Below, piece after piece: positions 52,986-62,154 of a stretch of 64,000 nucleotides of DNA (positions are counted from its first letter, which is position 1; each line of letters begins with the position of its first letter). Where the stretch lies: the NCBI GenBank assembly GCA_004379135.1, contig NBNI01000006.1, forward strand, positions 437,160-501,159, given 5' to 3'. This DNA comes from Acidimicrobiales bacterium mtb01. Lineage in GTDB: Bacteria; Actinomycetota; Acidimicrobiia; Acidimicrobiales; Ilumatobacteraceae. Under the pieces are notes generated by a model that was given only the letters and a program-made list of their open reading frames with translations, searched no databases and was not told where the DNA came from. A program made the position numbers and the translations under genes.

Positions 52986-53903
52986 TCAATCGTTCGACGG
53001 ACCCTCGGTCATCAAGCGGTAGATGCGCTCGAGGTCTTCGAGGTCGGCGAAGTCGATCGTGACGGTGCCACGCTTGTTGGCCATCTTCACGGCCACCCGC
53101 GTGGAGAGGTAGTCACCCAACAGAGTCTCGAGTTCGAGGAGTCCGGCCGGCGGCAGACCACCGGGTCGGCTCGAGCCTCCACTCTTCGTACCCATTGACC
53201 CGGTGGAGGTCGAGGAACTCGAGCCGCCACTCCGGTCGCGAACCGCCTCTTCGACGGCGCGAACCGACCACTCCTCCGAGGCAGCCCGGCGGGCCAGGCT
53301 CTCCTGGAACGCTCGATCGGCGGTTCCGAGCAAGGCCTTGGCGTGACCGGCCGAGAGTCGGCCGTCGGCCAGCAGACTCTGCACGGCCGGTGGCAGGTTG
53401 AGAAGGCGCAGAGTATTGGTGACGGTGCTGCGGCTCTTGCCCACTCGCTTGGCGACGTCGTCATGTGACAGGGAAAAGTCATCGATGAGCTGCTGATACG
53501 CCGAGGCTTCTTCCAGCGGCGACAGGTCCTGGCGATGGAGGTTCTCCACCAACGCCTGCTCGACCGACGACATGTCGTCGGTTTCCTTCACCACGGCCGG
53601 AACGGTGGCCAAGCCGGCCCGCTGGGCGGCGCGCCAACGGCGTTCGCCAGCAATCAACTGGTAGGACCCGTCAGCCAAGCGCCTCACCAGGAGGGGCTGC
53701 AATACCCCGATCTCCTCGATGGACGCGGCCAGTTCGGCCAACGCTTCCTCATCGAAGTGAACGCGGGGCTGATTGGGGTTGGGGACCAGGTCGGCGACCG
53801 GAATCTCCACCAAGGTGGCCGAACCGGACGGGCCATCCCCAGCCGGACCGCCCGGGATCAAAGAATTGAGACCTCTACCGAGACCGGAGCGGCGGGGTGC
53901 CAC
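52986..53903 (-). CDS. parB: Chromosome partitioning protein ParB
   Basis: 305 residues from GTG 53903. N-terminal GLGRGLNSLIP, CTP-binding box GERRWRAAQRAG, ENLHRQDLSPLEEA, and HTH region VAKRVGKSRSTVTNTLRLLNLP (shown in parts). AAAGGAGGT, a full anti-ribosome match, lies 5 nt before the GTG inside the parA 3' end. Overlaps parA by 29 bp. Binds the parS sites next door. Confidence 0.96.
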   Translation of the reverse strand: MAPRRSGLGRGLNSLIPGGPAGDGPSGSATLVEIPVADLVPNPNQPRVHFDEEALAELAASIEEIGVLQPLLVRRLADGSYQLIAGERRWRAAQRAGLATVPAVVKETDDMSSVEQALVENLHRQDLSPLEEASAYQQLIDDFSLSHDDVAKRVGKSRSTVTNTLRLLNLPPAVQSLLADGRLSAGHAKALLGTADRAFQESLARRAASEEWSVRAVEEAVRDRSGGSSSSTSTGSMGTKSGGSSRPGGLPPAGLLELETLLGDYLSTRVAVKMANKRGTVTIDFADLEDLERIYRLMTEGPSND

Positions 53904-54693
53904 CGGCCACCTCCTTTGCAACCAAGCGGTAGGCCACCGCTCCTCTGGACGACGGGTCGTAGACGTTGATCGGCTGATGGTGCGACGGGGCCTCCGATAG
54001 CCGAACATTGCGGGGAACGACGGTCTGGCAGACCTTGTCCCCGAAGTGTTCGCGGACTTCGGCCACCACTTCGTTCGACAACTTGGTCTTGGCGTCGAAC
54101 ATCGTGCAGACGATGGTGCTGACCTCGAGGGCCGGGTTCAGATTCCGCTTGACCAGGTCGACGTTGCGGAGCAGTTGCCCCAGGCCTTCCAGGGCGTAGT
54201 ACTCGCACTGGATGGGCACCAAGACTTCCTTCGCCGCCACCAGGGCATTGACCGTGAGCAGGCCGAGGGACGGCGGGCAATCGATGATCACGAAGTCGAA
54301 GTCGTCGAGCACCGAGTCGACGGCTTTCTTCAGCCGGTGTTCCCGAGCCATCAACGGGACAAGTTCGATTTCGGCCCCGGCCAGGTCGAGGTTGGACGGG
54401 GCGACGAACAGGTTCTTGAGGCTGGCCGGCTCGATGCAGTCCTCCATGGGGGCATCGTGCAGGAGGACGTCGTACATCGACGTCTCGATCCCCCGGGTCT
54501 CCACGCCCACACCCGACGAGGCATTGCCCTGGGGGTCCAAGTCGACGACCAGGGTCCGATAGCCCAATTCAGCCAGGCAGGCCGACACATTGATGGAGGT
54601 GGTGGTCTTCCCGACTCCGCCCTTCTGGTTGGCGACGGCGATGATCCGGGGCAGGGGCCGGGAACGGCCAGGGGAAGCCGGCTGGTCAGTCAT
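53875..54693 (-). CDS. parA: Chromosome partitioning ATPase ParA
   Basis: 272 residues from ATG 54693. Deviant Walker A KGGVGKTT, switch region DLDPQGNASSG, IIDCPPSLGLLTVNAL. Drives origin segregation with ParB. A longer start at 54798 would run through a parS site and is rejected. Confidence 0.96.
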   Translation of the reverse strand: MTDQPASPGRSRPLPRIIAVANQKGGVGKTTTSINVSACLAELGYRTLVVDLDPQGNASSGVGVETRGIETSMYDVLLHDAPMEDCIEPASLKNLFVAPSNLDLAGAEIELVPLMAREHRLKKAVDSVLDDFDFVIIDCPPSLGLLTVNALVAAKEVLVPIQCEYYALEGLGQLLRNVDLVKRNLNPALEVSTIVCTMFDAKTKLSNEVVAEVREHFGDKVCQTVVPRNVRLSEAPSHHQPINVYDPSSRGAVAYRLVAKEVAGGTPPLRSR

Positions 54694-54790
54694 GGAAGAG
54701 ACGAATACCTCTGACTCGAAGGTGGACGACCGCATGGTACCGAACGGGTGGGGCTCGGTCGGGCTTCTGAGCCATGATCTCGCACACTGT

Positions 54791-54806
54791 TGTTCCACGT
54801 GGAACA
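54791..54806. other. parS site 1
   Basis: TGTTCCACGTGGAACA, a perfect 16-bp palindrome and a one-change variant of the general parS consensus. ParB nucleation site, about 100 bp upstream of the parA start. Confidence 0.9.
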
Positions 54807-54848
54807 GTCAGGGCCGACATCGACCTCGGGACACACCTTCGCGGTCGC

Positions 54849-54864
54849 TGTTCCACGTGGAACA
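54849..54864. other. parS site 2
   Basis: Identical 16-bp site to parS 1, 58 bp away; both are followed by GTCAGG, forming a 22-bp direct repeat. Lies 1 bp beyond the rsmG stop. Confidence 0.9.
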
Positions 54865-54865
54865 G

Positions 54866-55423
54866 TCAGGATCGGGTCAGAACGGCGATCCCGTCGGCCA
54901 CTGCCACCAAGGCCAGTCCGAATTGGCGAACCTCGGGGGAGTTCCAGCGTTCGCCGGCCGAACCCGGAGGCTCGGTCACCAGAAGATGTCCCCCTGGTGC
55001 CAAGAGGGGGGCGGCATGCTGAGCTGTGTAGGCAGGGGAGCCGAAGCCACGACTGGTGGCCACCGACCAGGTCGCTCCTGGGTATCGCCGGGGCAGGTCG
55101 ATGACGTCGGCCTCGACCGCCTGCACGCGTCCCGTCAGGCCGAGCCGACCGATCAGGCGAACCAGCAAATCCACCCGCTTGCCCCGTCGATCGACCAGGA
55201 GTCCCGACAACTCGGGTCGGGCCACGGCCACCACCAAGCCTGGGAGTCCGCCTCCGGATCCGAGGTCGACAAACGACGCCGCGTTCTCAGGGATCAACCG
55301 GGCCAGGGCCACGGCTTGGTCGACCGCCGGCCCCAGGTCACCGGGCCCCAACATGCCGATGCGCTGGGCATCGCCCAGCGCATCGATCAGAGTGTGTCGT
55401 TGGTCCGGATCGAGGGAACTCAC
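54866..55423 (-). CDS. rsmG: 16S rRNA (guanine-N7) methyltransferase RsmG
   Basis: 185 residues, GTG start. SAM motif VDLGSGGGLPGL. Methylates G527 of 16S rRNA (E. coli numbering). Usual position between jag and parA. Confidence 0.94.
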   Translation of the reverse strand: MSSLDPDQRHTLIDALGDAQRIGMLGPGDLGPAVDQAVALARLIPENAASFVDLGSGGGLPGLVVAVARPELSGLLVDRRGKRVDLLVRLIGRLGLTGRVQAVEADVIDLPRRYPGATWSVATSRGFGSPAYTAQHAAPLLAPGGHLLVTEPPGSAGERWNSPEVRQFGLALVAVADGIAVLTRS

Positions 55424-55448
55424 GAATCCGTCCTACAGGGTCGGGAGA

Positions 55449-56276
55449 TCAGGCCCCAGCCGGAGTGATCACCACGCGACGGTACGGCTCCTCGCCTTCG
55501 GAGTGCGTCCCAATGTCGGTCCGACCCGTCAGGGCGTCGTGAATGATCTTGCGATCGGAAGCTGGCATCGGCTCGAGCGCCCGGGCCGAGCCACTCGACA
55601 CCACTTCGTCGGCCACCTGATTGACGAAGCGCCCCAGCGCTTCCTTGCGCTTGGCCCGGTAACCGCCCACGTCGACACGCAAGCGCGTGTCGTGGTCGCC
55701 GAGGCGGCGCTGCGCCACCACCCGGGTGAGGTCCTGCACGGCCTGGAGGGTCGAACCGCGCGGACCAACCAGGAGGCCCAGGTCGGCGCCGTCGAGGTTC
55801 ACTTCGATCTCGTCACCGTCGATGGAACGCGAGGCGGTTCCGGACGTGCCGAACGCGGACGCCAGCCCCACCAGGAACTTCTCGGCCTGAGCGGCCACTT
55901 CGGCCGGATCGGCGGCCGGGCGGGGCTCACGAGCGTTGTCGCTGTCATTGTCGGTCATAGTTGAACCCTCCTGGCGTGAGCGGCGGCCGGATGACCGTCC
56001 GTTCGACGAACCACCCTCGCGGCGCGGTTCACGACGATCATCTTGTCTCTTTTCCGAGCGTCCGTCAGACCGGCGGCGGCGATCGTTCTTGGCGCGCGGT
56101 GTCCGAGGCTTCACCCGGGCCCGAACACGAGCTTCCCCGCGCATCCGTCCGAACAACCCAGGCTTGGGTTCTTCCAGGATTTCGAATTCGGCATCCTGCT
56201 CATCGACTCCGAGTCGGTCGAGGGCGATGCTCTTGGCCTCGTCGACCGATGACGCTGTGGTTTCGACCCATTCCAT
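55449..56276 (-). CDS. jag: Jag/SpoIIIJ-associated RNA-binding protein
   Basis: 275 residues from ATG 56276. Jag_N domain (MEWVETTASSVDEAKSIAL), a very Arg-rich linker, KH domain (LGLLVGPRGSTLQAVQDL) and R3H domain at the end. GGAAGG 7 nt upstream. Binds RNA and is linked to YidC and cell-wall synthesis. An extended frame upstream overlaps yidC and is rejected. Confidence 0.9.
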   Translation of the reverse strand: MEWVETTASSVDEAKSIALDRLGVDEQDAEFEILEEPKPGLFGRMRGEARVRARVKPRTPRAKNDRRRRSDGRSEKRQDDRREPRREGGSSNGRSSGRRSRQEGSTMTDNDSDNAREPRPAADPAEVAAQAEKFLVGLASAFGTSGTASRSIDGDEIEVNLDGADLGLLVGPRGSTLQAVQDLTRVVAQRRLGDHDTRLRVDVGGYRAKRKEALGRFVNQVADEVVSSGSARALEPMPASDRKIIHDALTGRTDIGTHSEGEEPYRRVVITPAGA

Positions 56277-56320
56277 GGGGCAACCTTCCGTTTCTGGGTA
56301 AGTAGTGGGGGAACGCCGAC

Positions 56321-57313
56321 TCAGGGTCGGCGCGGGGGCTTGGGGTGACGGTTCTTGCCCGTCGGCTTGGGCGGGTTGGACGGGGTCGGACGACCCTTGC
56401 TGCCCGTCGAACCACCCTTGGGTGGCGTGACCCGCTTGCTTCCTCCCGGAGCCGGCTTGTTCTTCGCCTGTTTGGCTTGATTCGCCTCGTTGCGCAACTG
56501 GCTGAAGAGTCCAGTTCCGCCACCGTCTTTCTCGGCCATTTCGCGCGCCTTCGCACTGGCGGCCTGAGCCTGACGTCCGAGCGAGTGTTCGCCTTTGTAG
56601 AAGCGGCGAGTCACGTACGCCTGTTGGGCGATACGAACGATGGTCTGAGCGATGTAGTAGATCACCAAGCCCACCGGGAAGAAGATCTGGAAGATGCCGA
56701 AGACGACCGGCAGATATTGAAGGATTTTTGCCTGCGTGGCCGACATGGTGGGCGACACCGTGCGCGACGCGATCATGCGTTGCTGCACCCAGTACAGACC
56801 CATGAGGGCAATGACCAGCAGTGCGTAGATGATGCCTTTGGCGGGGTCGTCCTGAATCACCTCGACGGGTCGAAGCGACAGGTCGAGGCCGAACGACAGC
56901 ATCTCCGTTTTCTTGTCGAGACTCGCGAACAACTCGCTCGACTTCGAGATGTAGTCGGGATCGAACGTTCCGTCGGCGCCCTTGTCGGTGAGTCCGTGCA
57001 GAACGCGGAACATGATGATGAAGATCGGCATCTGCGCCAGCAACGGCAGACACGAGGCCAACGGATTGACCTTGTGCTCCTGGTAGAGCTTCATCATTTC
57101 TTCGTTCATCTTCTGCCGGTCGTTGCGATATTGCTGCTGGATCCGGCGCATTTCGGGCTGCACTCGCTGCATCTCGAGCATGCCCTTGGTGCTCTTCAGC
57201 GTGAGCGGGAAGATCAACATCATGACCACGACCGCGACGAGCGAGATGGCGAAGATGTAGTTGGACGTGAGGTTGTAGAACTGGCTGATCAGCCAGGCCG
57301 CGGCTTGGAACAT
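56321..57313 (-). CDS. yidC: Membrane protein insertase YidC
   Basis: 330 residues. First helix LISQFYNLTSNYIFAISLV, then KSTKGMLEMQRVQPEMRRIQ, core helices and a Lys/Arg/Pro-rich C-tail (about 275-330). Inserts membrane proteins with or without SecYEG. 1 bp after yidD. Confidence 0.96.
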   Translation of the reverse strand: MFQAAAWLISQFYNLTSNYIFAISLVAVVVMMLIFPLTLKSTKGMLEMQRVQPEMRRIQQQYRNDRQKMNEEMMKLYQEHKVNPLASCLPLLAQMPIFIIMFRVLHGLTDKGADGTFDPDYISKSSELFASLDKKTEMLSFGLDLSLRPVEVIQDDPAKGIIYALLVIALMGLYWVQQRMIASRTVSPTMSATQAKILQYLPVVFGIFQIFFPVGLVIYYIAQTIVRIAQQAYVTRRFYKGEHSLGRQAQAASAKAREMAEKDGGGTGLFSQLRNEANQAKQAKNKPAPGGSKRVTPPKGGSTGSKGRPTPSNPPKPTGKNRHPKPPRRP

Positions 57314-57314
57314 G

Positions 57315-57605
57315 TCAGTGGGCCCTTCCGGTGTTGACGAGGGTCGATGTGGCGGACGAAGACGATGTGTTGGCGTCGTGCTGATGCGAGCGCGGCTCGG
57401 GCACGGGGTCGAAACCCGAGGGACCGAACGGGCGGCACCGAATCAAGCGGCGAACGGCGAGCCAGGTTCCACGCCCGGCGCCGTGCACCGACACGGCCTC
57501 GTGCGCGTAGTGCGAGCACGACGGTGAGAAGCGACACGGAGACGGTCGTCCATCGCGGCCGGCCTGGTACCACTCGATCGCCCGGAGGATGAACCGCTTC
57601 ATCAT
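57315..57605 (-). CDS. yidD: YidD membrane-insertion factor
   Basis: 96 residues. RPSPCRFSPSCSHYAHEAV with the three conserved Cys region and GPSGFDPVP. Overlaps rnpA (ATGA). Usual rnpA-yidD-yidC arrangement. Confidence 0.95.
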   Translation of the reverse strand: MMKRFILRAIEWYQAGRDGRPSPCRFSPSCSHYAHEAVSVHGAGRGTWLAVRRLIRCRPFGPSGFDPVPEPRSHQHDANTSSSSATSTLVNTGRAH

Positions 57606-57925
57606 CGGCTCCGCGCCGACAGGGTGGAAAACGCCCGCCGCAGATCGAGGAAACCCGGGACCTCGCCACCCCGAGCCGATACCCCGAACAAGTAGAGGCC
57701 GGGGGCGAAATCGGCCTCGTGAGCACGCATCAACTCACGCATCTGGCGGCGCAGGCGATTGCGGACCACGGCCGAGCCCACCGGGCGACCGAGGGCGAAG
57801 GCGATGGAGGGTGCGGGATAGGACGGATCGGGGAGCATGATGCACCAGACGGCCCCGCTACGAACACGTGTTCCCTCCTGGCGGAGGCGTTGGAACTCGT
57901 GGGCGCGGCGCAGGTGACCGATCAA
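57602..57925 (-). CDS. rnpA: Ribonuclease P protein component
   Basis: 107 residues from TTG 57925, which overlaps the rpmH stop as TTGA. RNR motif [12 protein letters not shown], and the N-terminal [16 protein letters not shown]. Longer frames extend into rpmH and are rejected. Helps RNase P RNA process tRNA 5' ends. Confidence 0.92.
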   Translation of the reverse strand: MIGHLRRAHEFQRLRQEGTRVRSGAVWCIMLPDPSYPAPSIAFALGRPVGSAVVRNRLRRQMRELMRAHEADFAPGLYLFGVSARGGEVPGFLDLRRAFSTLSARSR

Positions 57926-58056
57926 GCCGATAGCCGCTTGCGGCCCTTCAGGCGGCGGGCCTTGAGAACGGCTCGGCCACCACGGGTGGCCATACGCGCC
58001 CGGAAGCCATGCTTCATCGACCGGCGCTTCTTGTTGGGTTGGTACGTGCGCTTCAC
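57922..58056 (-). CDS. rpmH: Ribosomal protein L34
   Basis: 44 residues from GTG 58056: starts [20 protein letters not shown], continues [19 protein letters not shown] and ends KRLSA. GAGGAG 6 nt upstream. Too short for most gene finders. Confidence 0.96.
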   Translation of the reverse strand: MKRTYQPNKKRRSMKHGFRARMATRGGRAVLKARRLKGRKRLSA

Positions 58057-58349
58057 GAAGAACTCCTCGGTGACCAGCCACGATGGGCCAGTGGATGTCG
58101 GCCGACGAGACGCCGACGCAACGGGTCAGGCTACGGCTCACGCGCTCACCTGGGCAACCCGCGAGCAGGCTTTTCAACGGCTATCCACAGCCTGCTATGT
58201 TGCCGTGTTCCAACGAGCGTGTCTCCGGAATCCCGGGCCCGAGACGATCGTCGGCCCAGGTCAGACGGCCTGGGCGAGCCAGAGGGGGTTGTCCACATTC
58301 TGTGGACTCTCCTGTGGATCGAGAAGCGGTCAGGAACAAGGAGTCCCAG
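58057..58349. promoter_or_regulatory. rpmH-dnaA divergent region with DnaA boxes
   Basis: 293 bp. TTGTCCACA at 58289-58297 is a perfect actinobacterial DnaA box; it forms an inverted pair GTCCACA-TTC-TGTGGAC (58291-58307). CTATCCACA at 58181-58189 has one mismatch, TGTGGATCG at 58313 two. Likely autoregulation of dnaA. No gene. Confidence 0.7.
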
Positions 58350-59720
58350 GTGGAAGACCAGGAGAACATGTGGACAGCAGTGGCCCAGCTGCTGCGCGCC
58401 CAGGTCTCCGACGCCGTGTGGTACTCCACGTTCAACGACGTGCACTCCATCCCGAGCGACGGACAGTCGATCCGCCTCGCCGTCCCGAGCGGAACCGTCC
58501 GCGACAAGATCATGACCCGCTACCTGCCCCTGGTCATGGACGCCATGGCCGAGATCGGGGCCGGGAACCGGCACCTCGACGTCGAGGTCGTCGCCCCTCC
58601 CGAAGCGGCACCGGCCCCGGCAGCCGTCGTGGTCAAGGACGACCCGGCCGTCGAACAAGCCGAATCGCGGTCGGCTCTCGAAAGTGCCGTCGAACGGGCC
58701 GGTCTGAACCCTCGCTACACCTTCGAGACGTTCGTGCGCGGCGGCTCGAACAGCTTCGCCCTGGCCGCAGCGCAGCGGGTGGCCGAAACTCCGGCCCGGA
58801 GTTACAACCCGCTCTTCATCTACGGGTCGGCCGGTCTTGGCAAGACCCACCTGCTGCACGCGATCGGGCACTACGTGCTCCAGAACTACAGCCACTACCA
58901 GGTTCGATACGTCACCACCGAAACCTTCCTCAACGAGTACGTCGACGGAATCCGCAGTGCGTCCATCGCCAACTTCAAGCGCCGCTACCGCGACATCGAT
59001 CTCCTCCTCATCGACGACATCCAGTTCATGGAAGGCAAGGAAGGTCTGCAGGAGGAGTTCTTCCACACGTTCAACTCGCTGCACGGCGCCAACAAGCAGA
59101 TCGTCATCTCATCCGACCGTGTTCCGGACGCCATCCCCAACCTCGAGGAGCGCCTGATCGGCCGTTTCCGGTGGGGTCTCATCACCGACGTCCAACCGCC
59201 CGATCTCGAGACCCGCTTGGCGATTCTGCGCAACAAGGCCGAACGCGAGGGCACCATCTTTCCGCCCGAGGTTCTCGAGTTCATCGCGTCGCGGGTGACG
59301 TCGAACATCCGCGAACTCGAAGGAGCCCTCATCCGAGTGAGCGCCTACGCCAGTTTGAACCGGGTCGACATGACGGTGGGCCAGGCCGAGCGCCTCCTCG
59401 AAGACCTGCTCACCGATCAGGCCCCCAAGCACCGCACCGATGAGGAACTCCTCACCGAAATCGCCGGAATCCTCGGTTTCTCCGTCGATGCCCTGCGCGG
59501 CAAGAGCCGTCAACGGCCTCTGGTCGCGGCCCGGCAAGAGGCGATGTACGTGTTCCGCGAATTGACCGACCTCTCGTACCCCGCCATCGCCCGGTTGTTC
59601 GGCGGCCGCGATCACACGACGGTCATCCACGCGGTCGAGAAGATCCAGCGGCTCATGAAAGAGCGGACCCAGACCTACGACCAGGTGACCATGCTCATCA
59701 AGAAGTTGAAGTTGGGCTGA
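58350..59720 (+). CDS. dnaA: Chromosomal replication initiator DnaA
   Basis: 456 residues from GTG 58350, AAGGAG 6 nt upstream; ATG 58368 is a second choice. Domain I (1-80), short linker, AAA+ with Walker A GSAGLGKTH (159-167) and LLIDDIQFMEGKE, domain IV HTH with GRDHTTVIHAVEKI. The linker (about 85-115) is short compared with Streptomyces. Confidence 0.98.
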   Translation: MEDQENMWTAVAQLLRAQVSDAVWYSTFNDVHSIPSDGQSIRLAVPSGTVRDKIMTRYLPLVMDAMAEIGAGNRHLDVEVVAPPEAAPAPAAVVVKDDPAVEQAESRSALESAVERAGLNPRYTFETFVRGGSNSFALAAAQRVAETPARSYNPLFIYGSAGLGKTHLLHAIGHYVLQNYSHYQVRYVTTETFLNEYVDGIRSASIANFKRRYRDIDLLLIDDIQFMEGKEGLQEEFFHTFNSLHGANKQIVISSDRVPDAIPNLEERLIGRFRWGLITDVQPPDLETRLAILRNKAEREGTIFPPEVLEFIASRVTSNIRELEGALIRVSAYASLNRVDMTVGQAERLLEDLLTDQAPKHRTDEELLTEIAGILGFSVDALRGKSRQRPLVAARQEAMYVFRELTDLSYPAIARLFGGRDHTTVIHAVEKIQRLMKERTQTYDQVTMLIKKLKLG

Positions 59721-59983
59721 CGGGCATGGGGACGACGGTGTGGAACATGTGTGGTCTCGAGGTCATGTCACTGTGAACAACGGCGAGTTCTCCACTGGTG
59801 GTGTCGTGTGCCGGGCTTGGGCTGTGGACGTCTGTGAACAACCCGACACACCGCGATTCGCAGCCCTGGCTGGGCAAACGACACCTCGTCCACAATCCAC
59901 AGCACTTATTACAAGCACTAAGTTCAAGAAGCATCGCACGGTGTCGATAACGACATCGGCGATCCGGGGTCAAGGAGTCTCGA
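59721..59983. other. Probable oriC (dnaA-dnaN spacer)
   Basis: 263 bp without a gene. DnaA-box-like sites: TGTGAACAA at 59772-59780 and 59833-59841 (reverse, one mismatch), TCGTCCACA at 59886-59894 (one mismatch), weaker TGTGGAACA (59739), TGTGGACGT (59823), AATCCACA (59894). An AT-richer stretch (about 59902-59945) could be the unwinding element. The dnaN ribosome site AAGGAG ends the region. Confidence 0.8.
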
Positions 59984-61075
59984 GTGAAGTTCCGATGTGA
60001 GCGCGACATCCTCGCCGACGCGTTTGGTGCGGCCAGCCGGGCCGCTACTGGCCGCGCAACCAATCCGACGCTGTCCTGTTTGCGGTTGGTTCTGGCCGGC
60101 GACTCGCTTCGAGTCACGGGTACCGATGGAGATCTCACCATCGAAGCCGTGGTTCCCGTGGCCGATGGCAAAGACGGTGTGGTACTGCTACCGGCGAAAT
60201 TGGCCAGCGAAGTGGTCCGGTCGCTTCCCTCCGGGGCCGTCACGATCGAGGTCGGCGACGACAAGGTGCAAATCTCTGCGAGCCGAGTGAATTTCTCCGT
60301 TCCGACCGGAGCCGAAGGCGATTTCCCGAAGTGGAGCGGATCAGTTGGCGGCGGCGTTTCCGTTCCGGCCGCCACGCTGTCGGATGCTCTCAAGCAGGTC
60401 GTTCGGGCCGCGAGCACCGATGACGCTCGTGGTGTGCTCACCGGTGTTCTGATCACCGGTGTCGACAAGAAGTTGCGGCTGGTGGCAACCGACTCGTATC
60501 GCCTGGCGATTCGCGACATCGACGCTGCCGTTCTGCCTGACGGAGCGAAGTTCGTCGTTCCGGCGCGCGCTCTCGGCGAATTGCAACGGCTGCTCGGCAA
60601 CGCCGAGACCGTGAGCATCAACATCACCGAGAACGACGCCACGTTCGAGATGGGTGCGACCCGGTTGGTCACCCGCTTGCTGTCGGGAACCTTCGCCGAC
60701 TATCAGCGACTCATTCCGCCGAGCCCTCCGAACAGCCTCACCATCTCGCGCGATTCGGTGCTCGAGTCGATTCGCCGCGTGAAGTTGGTCGCGCGCGACC
60801 CGATCGGCACCCCGTTGCGCATTCGCATCGCACCCGACGGAGTCGTGCTTCGCATGGTCAGCCAGGACAGTGGCGAGGCGCACGAGCAACTCGACGGTGA
60901 GATGTCGGGCAACGAGATCGAGATGTCGTTCAACAACGAATTGCTCGCCGCTGGCATCGAAGCCTGTGGCGCGGAGCTCGTGACCATCCAGACGAGCGAG
61001 CCGGGCAAGTTGGCGGTCATCCGTCCGAAGGACGATCCGTCGTACACCTACTTGTTGATGCCCTTGCGTTCCTGA
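59984..61075 (+). CDS. dnaN: DNA polymerase III beta sliding clamp
   Basis: 363 residues, GTG start with AAGGAG 6 nt upstream. MKFRCERDILADAF and three clamp domains; ends YLLMPLRS near the canonical C-terminus. The stop overlaps recF ATG (TGATG). Confidence 0.98.
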   Translation: MKFRCERDILADAFGAASRAATGRATNPTLSCLRLVLAGDSLRVTGTDGDLTIEAVVPVADGKDGVVLLPAKLASEVVRSLPSGAVTIEVGDDKVQISASRVNFSVPTGAEGDFPKWSGSVGGGVSVPAATLSDALKQVVRAASTDDARGVLTGVLITGVDKKLRLVATDSYRLAIRDIDAAVLPDGAKFVVPARALGELQRLLGNAETVSINITENDATFEMGATRLVTRLLSGTFADYQRLIPPSPPNSLTISRDSVLESIRRVKLVARDPIGTPLRIRIAPDGVVLRMVSQDSGEAHEQLDGEMSGNEIEMSFNNELLAAGIEACGAELVTIQTSEPGKLAVIRPKDDPSYTYLLMPLRS

Positions 61076-62154
61076 TGTTCATCGAGCAGATCGAGCTCGT
61101 CGACTTTCGCAACTACGAACGGGCCTCGTTCTCGCTCACAGCCGAGACCACCGCGATCGTCGGTCGCAATGGTCAGGGCAAGACCAACGTGGCCGAAGCC
61201 ATGGCCTTCCTCGCGACACTCGACAGTTTCCGACAGGTTCCCGTCGCGGCGTTGGTGCGCGATGGAGCCGAGTCCGCTTTCGTGCGCGCAACGGTGAAAC
61301 ACGACGACGGCCGGGAATTGTTGGTGGAGGTGGAGATTCCACGTCAAGGACGCGTGAACGTCCTCGTCAACAAACAACGCCTTGCGCGCACCCGTGATCT
61401 CGTCGGCGTTCTGCGGGTGACGGTGTTCTCACCCGACGACCTCGATCTAGTGAAGGGTGCACCCTCCGAGCGGCGTCGATTCGCCGACGACGCGCTCGTG
61501 AGCGTGGCCGCGAAGAACGACGCGCTGCGCCTCGAACTCGATCGGGTGATCAGACAACGCAACACGTTGCTGCGCCAATGCGCGGGTCGTCTCACCGAGG
61601 AAGTCGGTTTTTCGCTCGACGTGTGGGACGAACGCCTTGCTGCCGTTGGAGACGAAATTGGTCAGGCCCGCGCCACGCTGCTGGCCCAATTGCAACCCAT
61701 GGTCGAGGAGGCCTATCAGCAGGTGGCCGGAGCCCGAGTGGCCGTCGCATTGGGCTACGAACCCGACTGGCGGCGCACTGGCCTGGCGGCGGCGCTCACG
61801 GCGTCGCGTCGGGACGACGTGAGACGCGGAGTGTCGACGGTCGGCCCGCATCGTGATGACATCGAGTTGTTCCTCGGTTCGATGCCGGCCCGAACCCACG
61901 CCAGCCAAGGCGAGATGCGCTCGCTCGCGTTGTCGCTCCGGCTGGCCGTTCACCGTCTGGTGGCCCGAACCACCGACATGACCCCGCTGCTCGTCCTCGA
62001 CGACGTGTTGAGCGAACTCGACCCGGGCCGGTGCGAAGCCCTCCTGGCTCATCTGCCGCCCGGTCAGGTGGTCATCACCACCGCCAGCCCGTTGCCGGTG
62101 GCCGCACGACCCGATCGGGTGATCACCATCGAAGCCGGCCAGGTGAAGACGTGA
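61075..62154 (+). CDS. recF: DNA replication/repair protein RecF
   Basis: 359 residues. SMC-like ATPase: P-loop GRNGQGKTN, signature SQGEMRSLALSLRLA, Walker B LLVLDDVLSELD. Loads RecA at gaps. GTGA overlap with the next gene. Confidence 0.97.
   Translation: MFIEQIELVDFRNYERASFSLTAETTAIVGRNGQGKTNVAEAMAFLATLDSFRQVPVAALVRDGAESAFVRATVKHDDGRELLVEVEIPRQGRVNVLVNKQRLARTRDLVGVLRVTVFSPDDLDLVKGAPSERRRFADDALVSVAAKNDALRLELDRVIRQRNTLLRQCAGRLTEEVGFSLDVWDERLAAVGDEIGQARATLLAQLQPMVEEAYQQVAGARVAVALGYEPDWRRTGLAAALTASRRDDVRRGVSTVGPHRDDIELFLGSMPARTHASQGEMRSLALSLRLAVHRLVARTTDMTPLLVLDDVLSELDPGRCEALLAHLPPGQVVITTASPLPVAARPDRVITIEAGQVKT

Noticed and set aside
55449-57053. Single 534-residue protein spanning jag and part of yidC
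   Set aside because: The first half is an out-of-frame reading of yidC; Jag begins at 56276 with a ribosome site.
57862-57873. GAACACGTGTTC palindrome as a third parS
   Set aside because: It lies in rnpA and differs from the two true sites in the positions flanking CACGTG; treated as chance.
59902-59983. Small gene between dnaA and dnaN
   Set aside because: Open frames there are short, lack ribosome sites and overlap DnaA-box-like sites.
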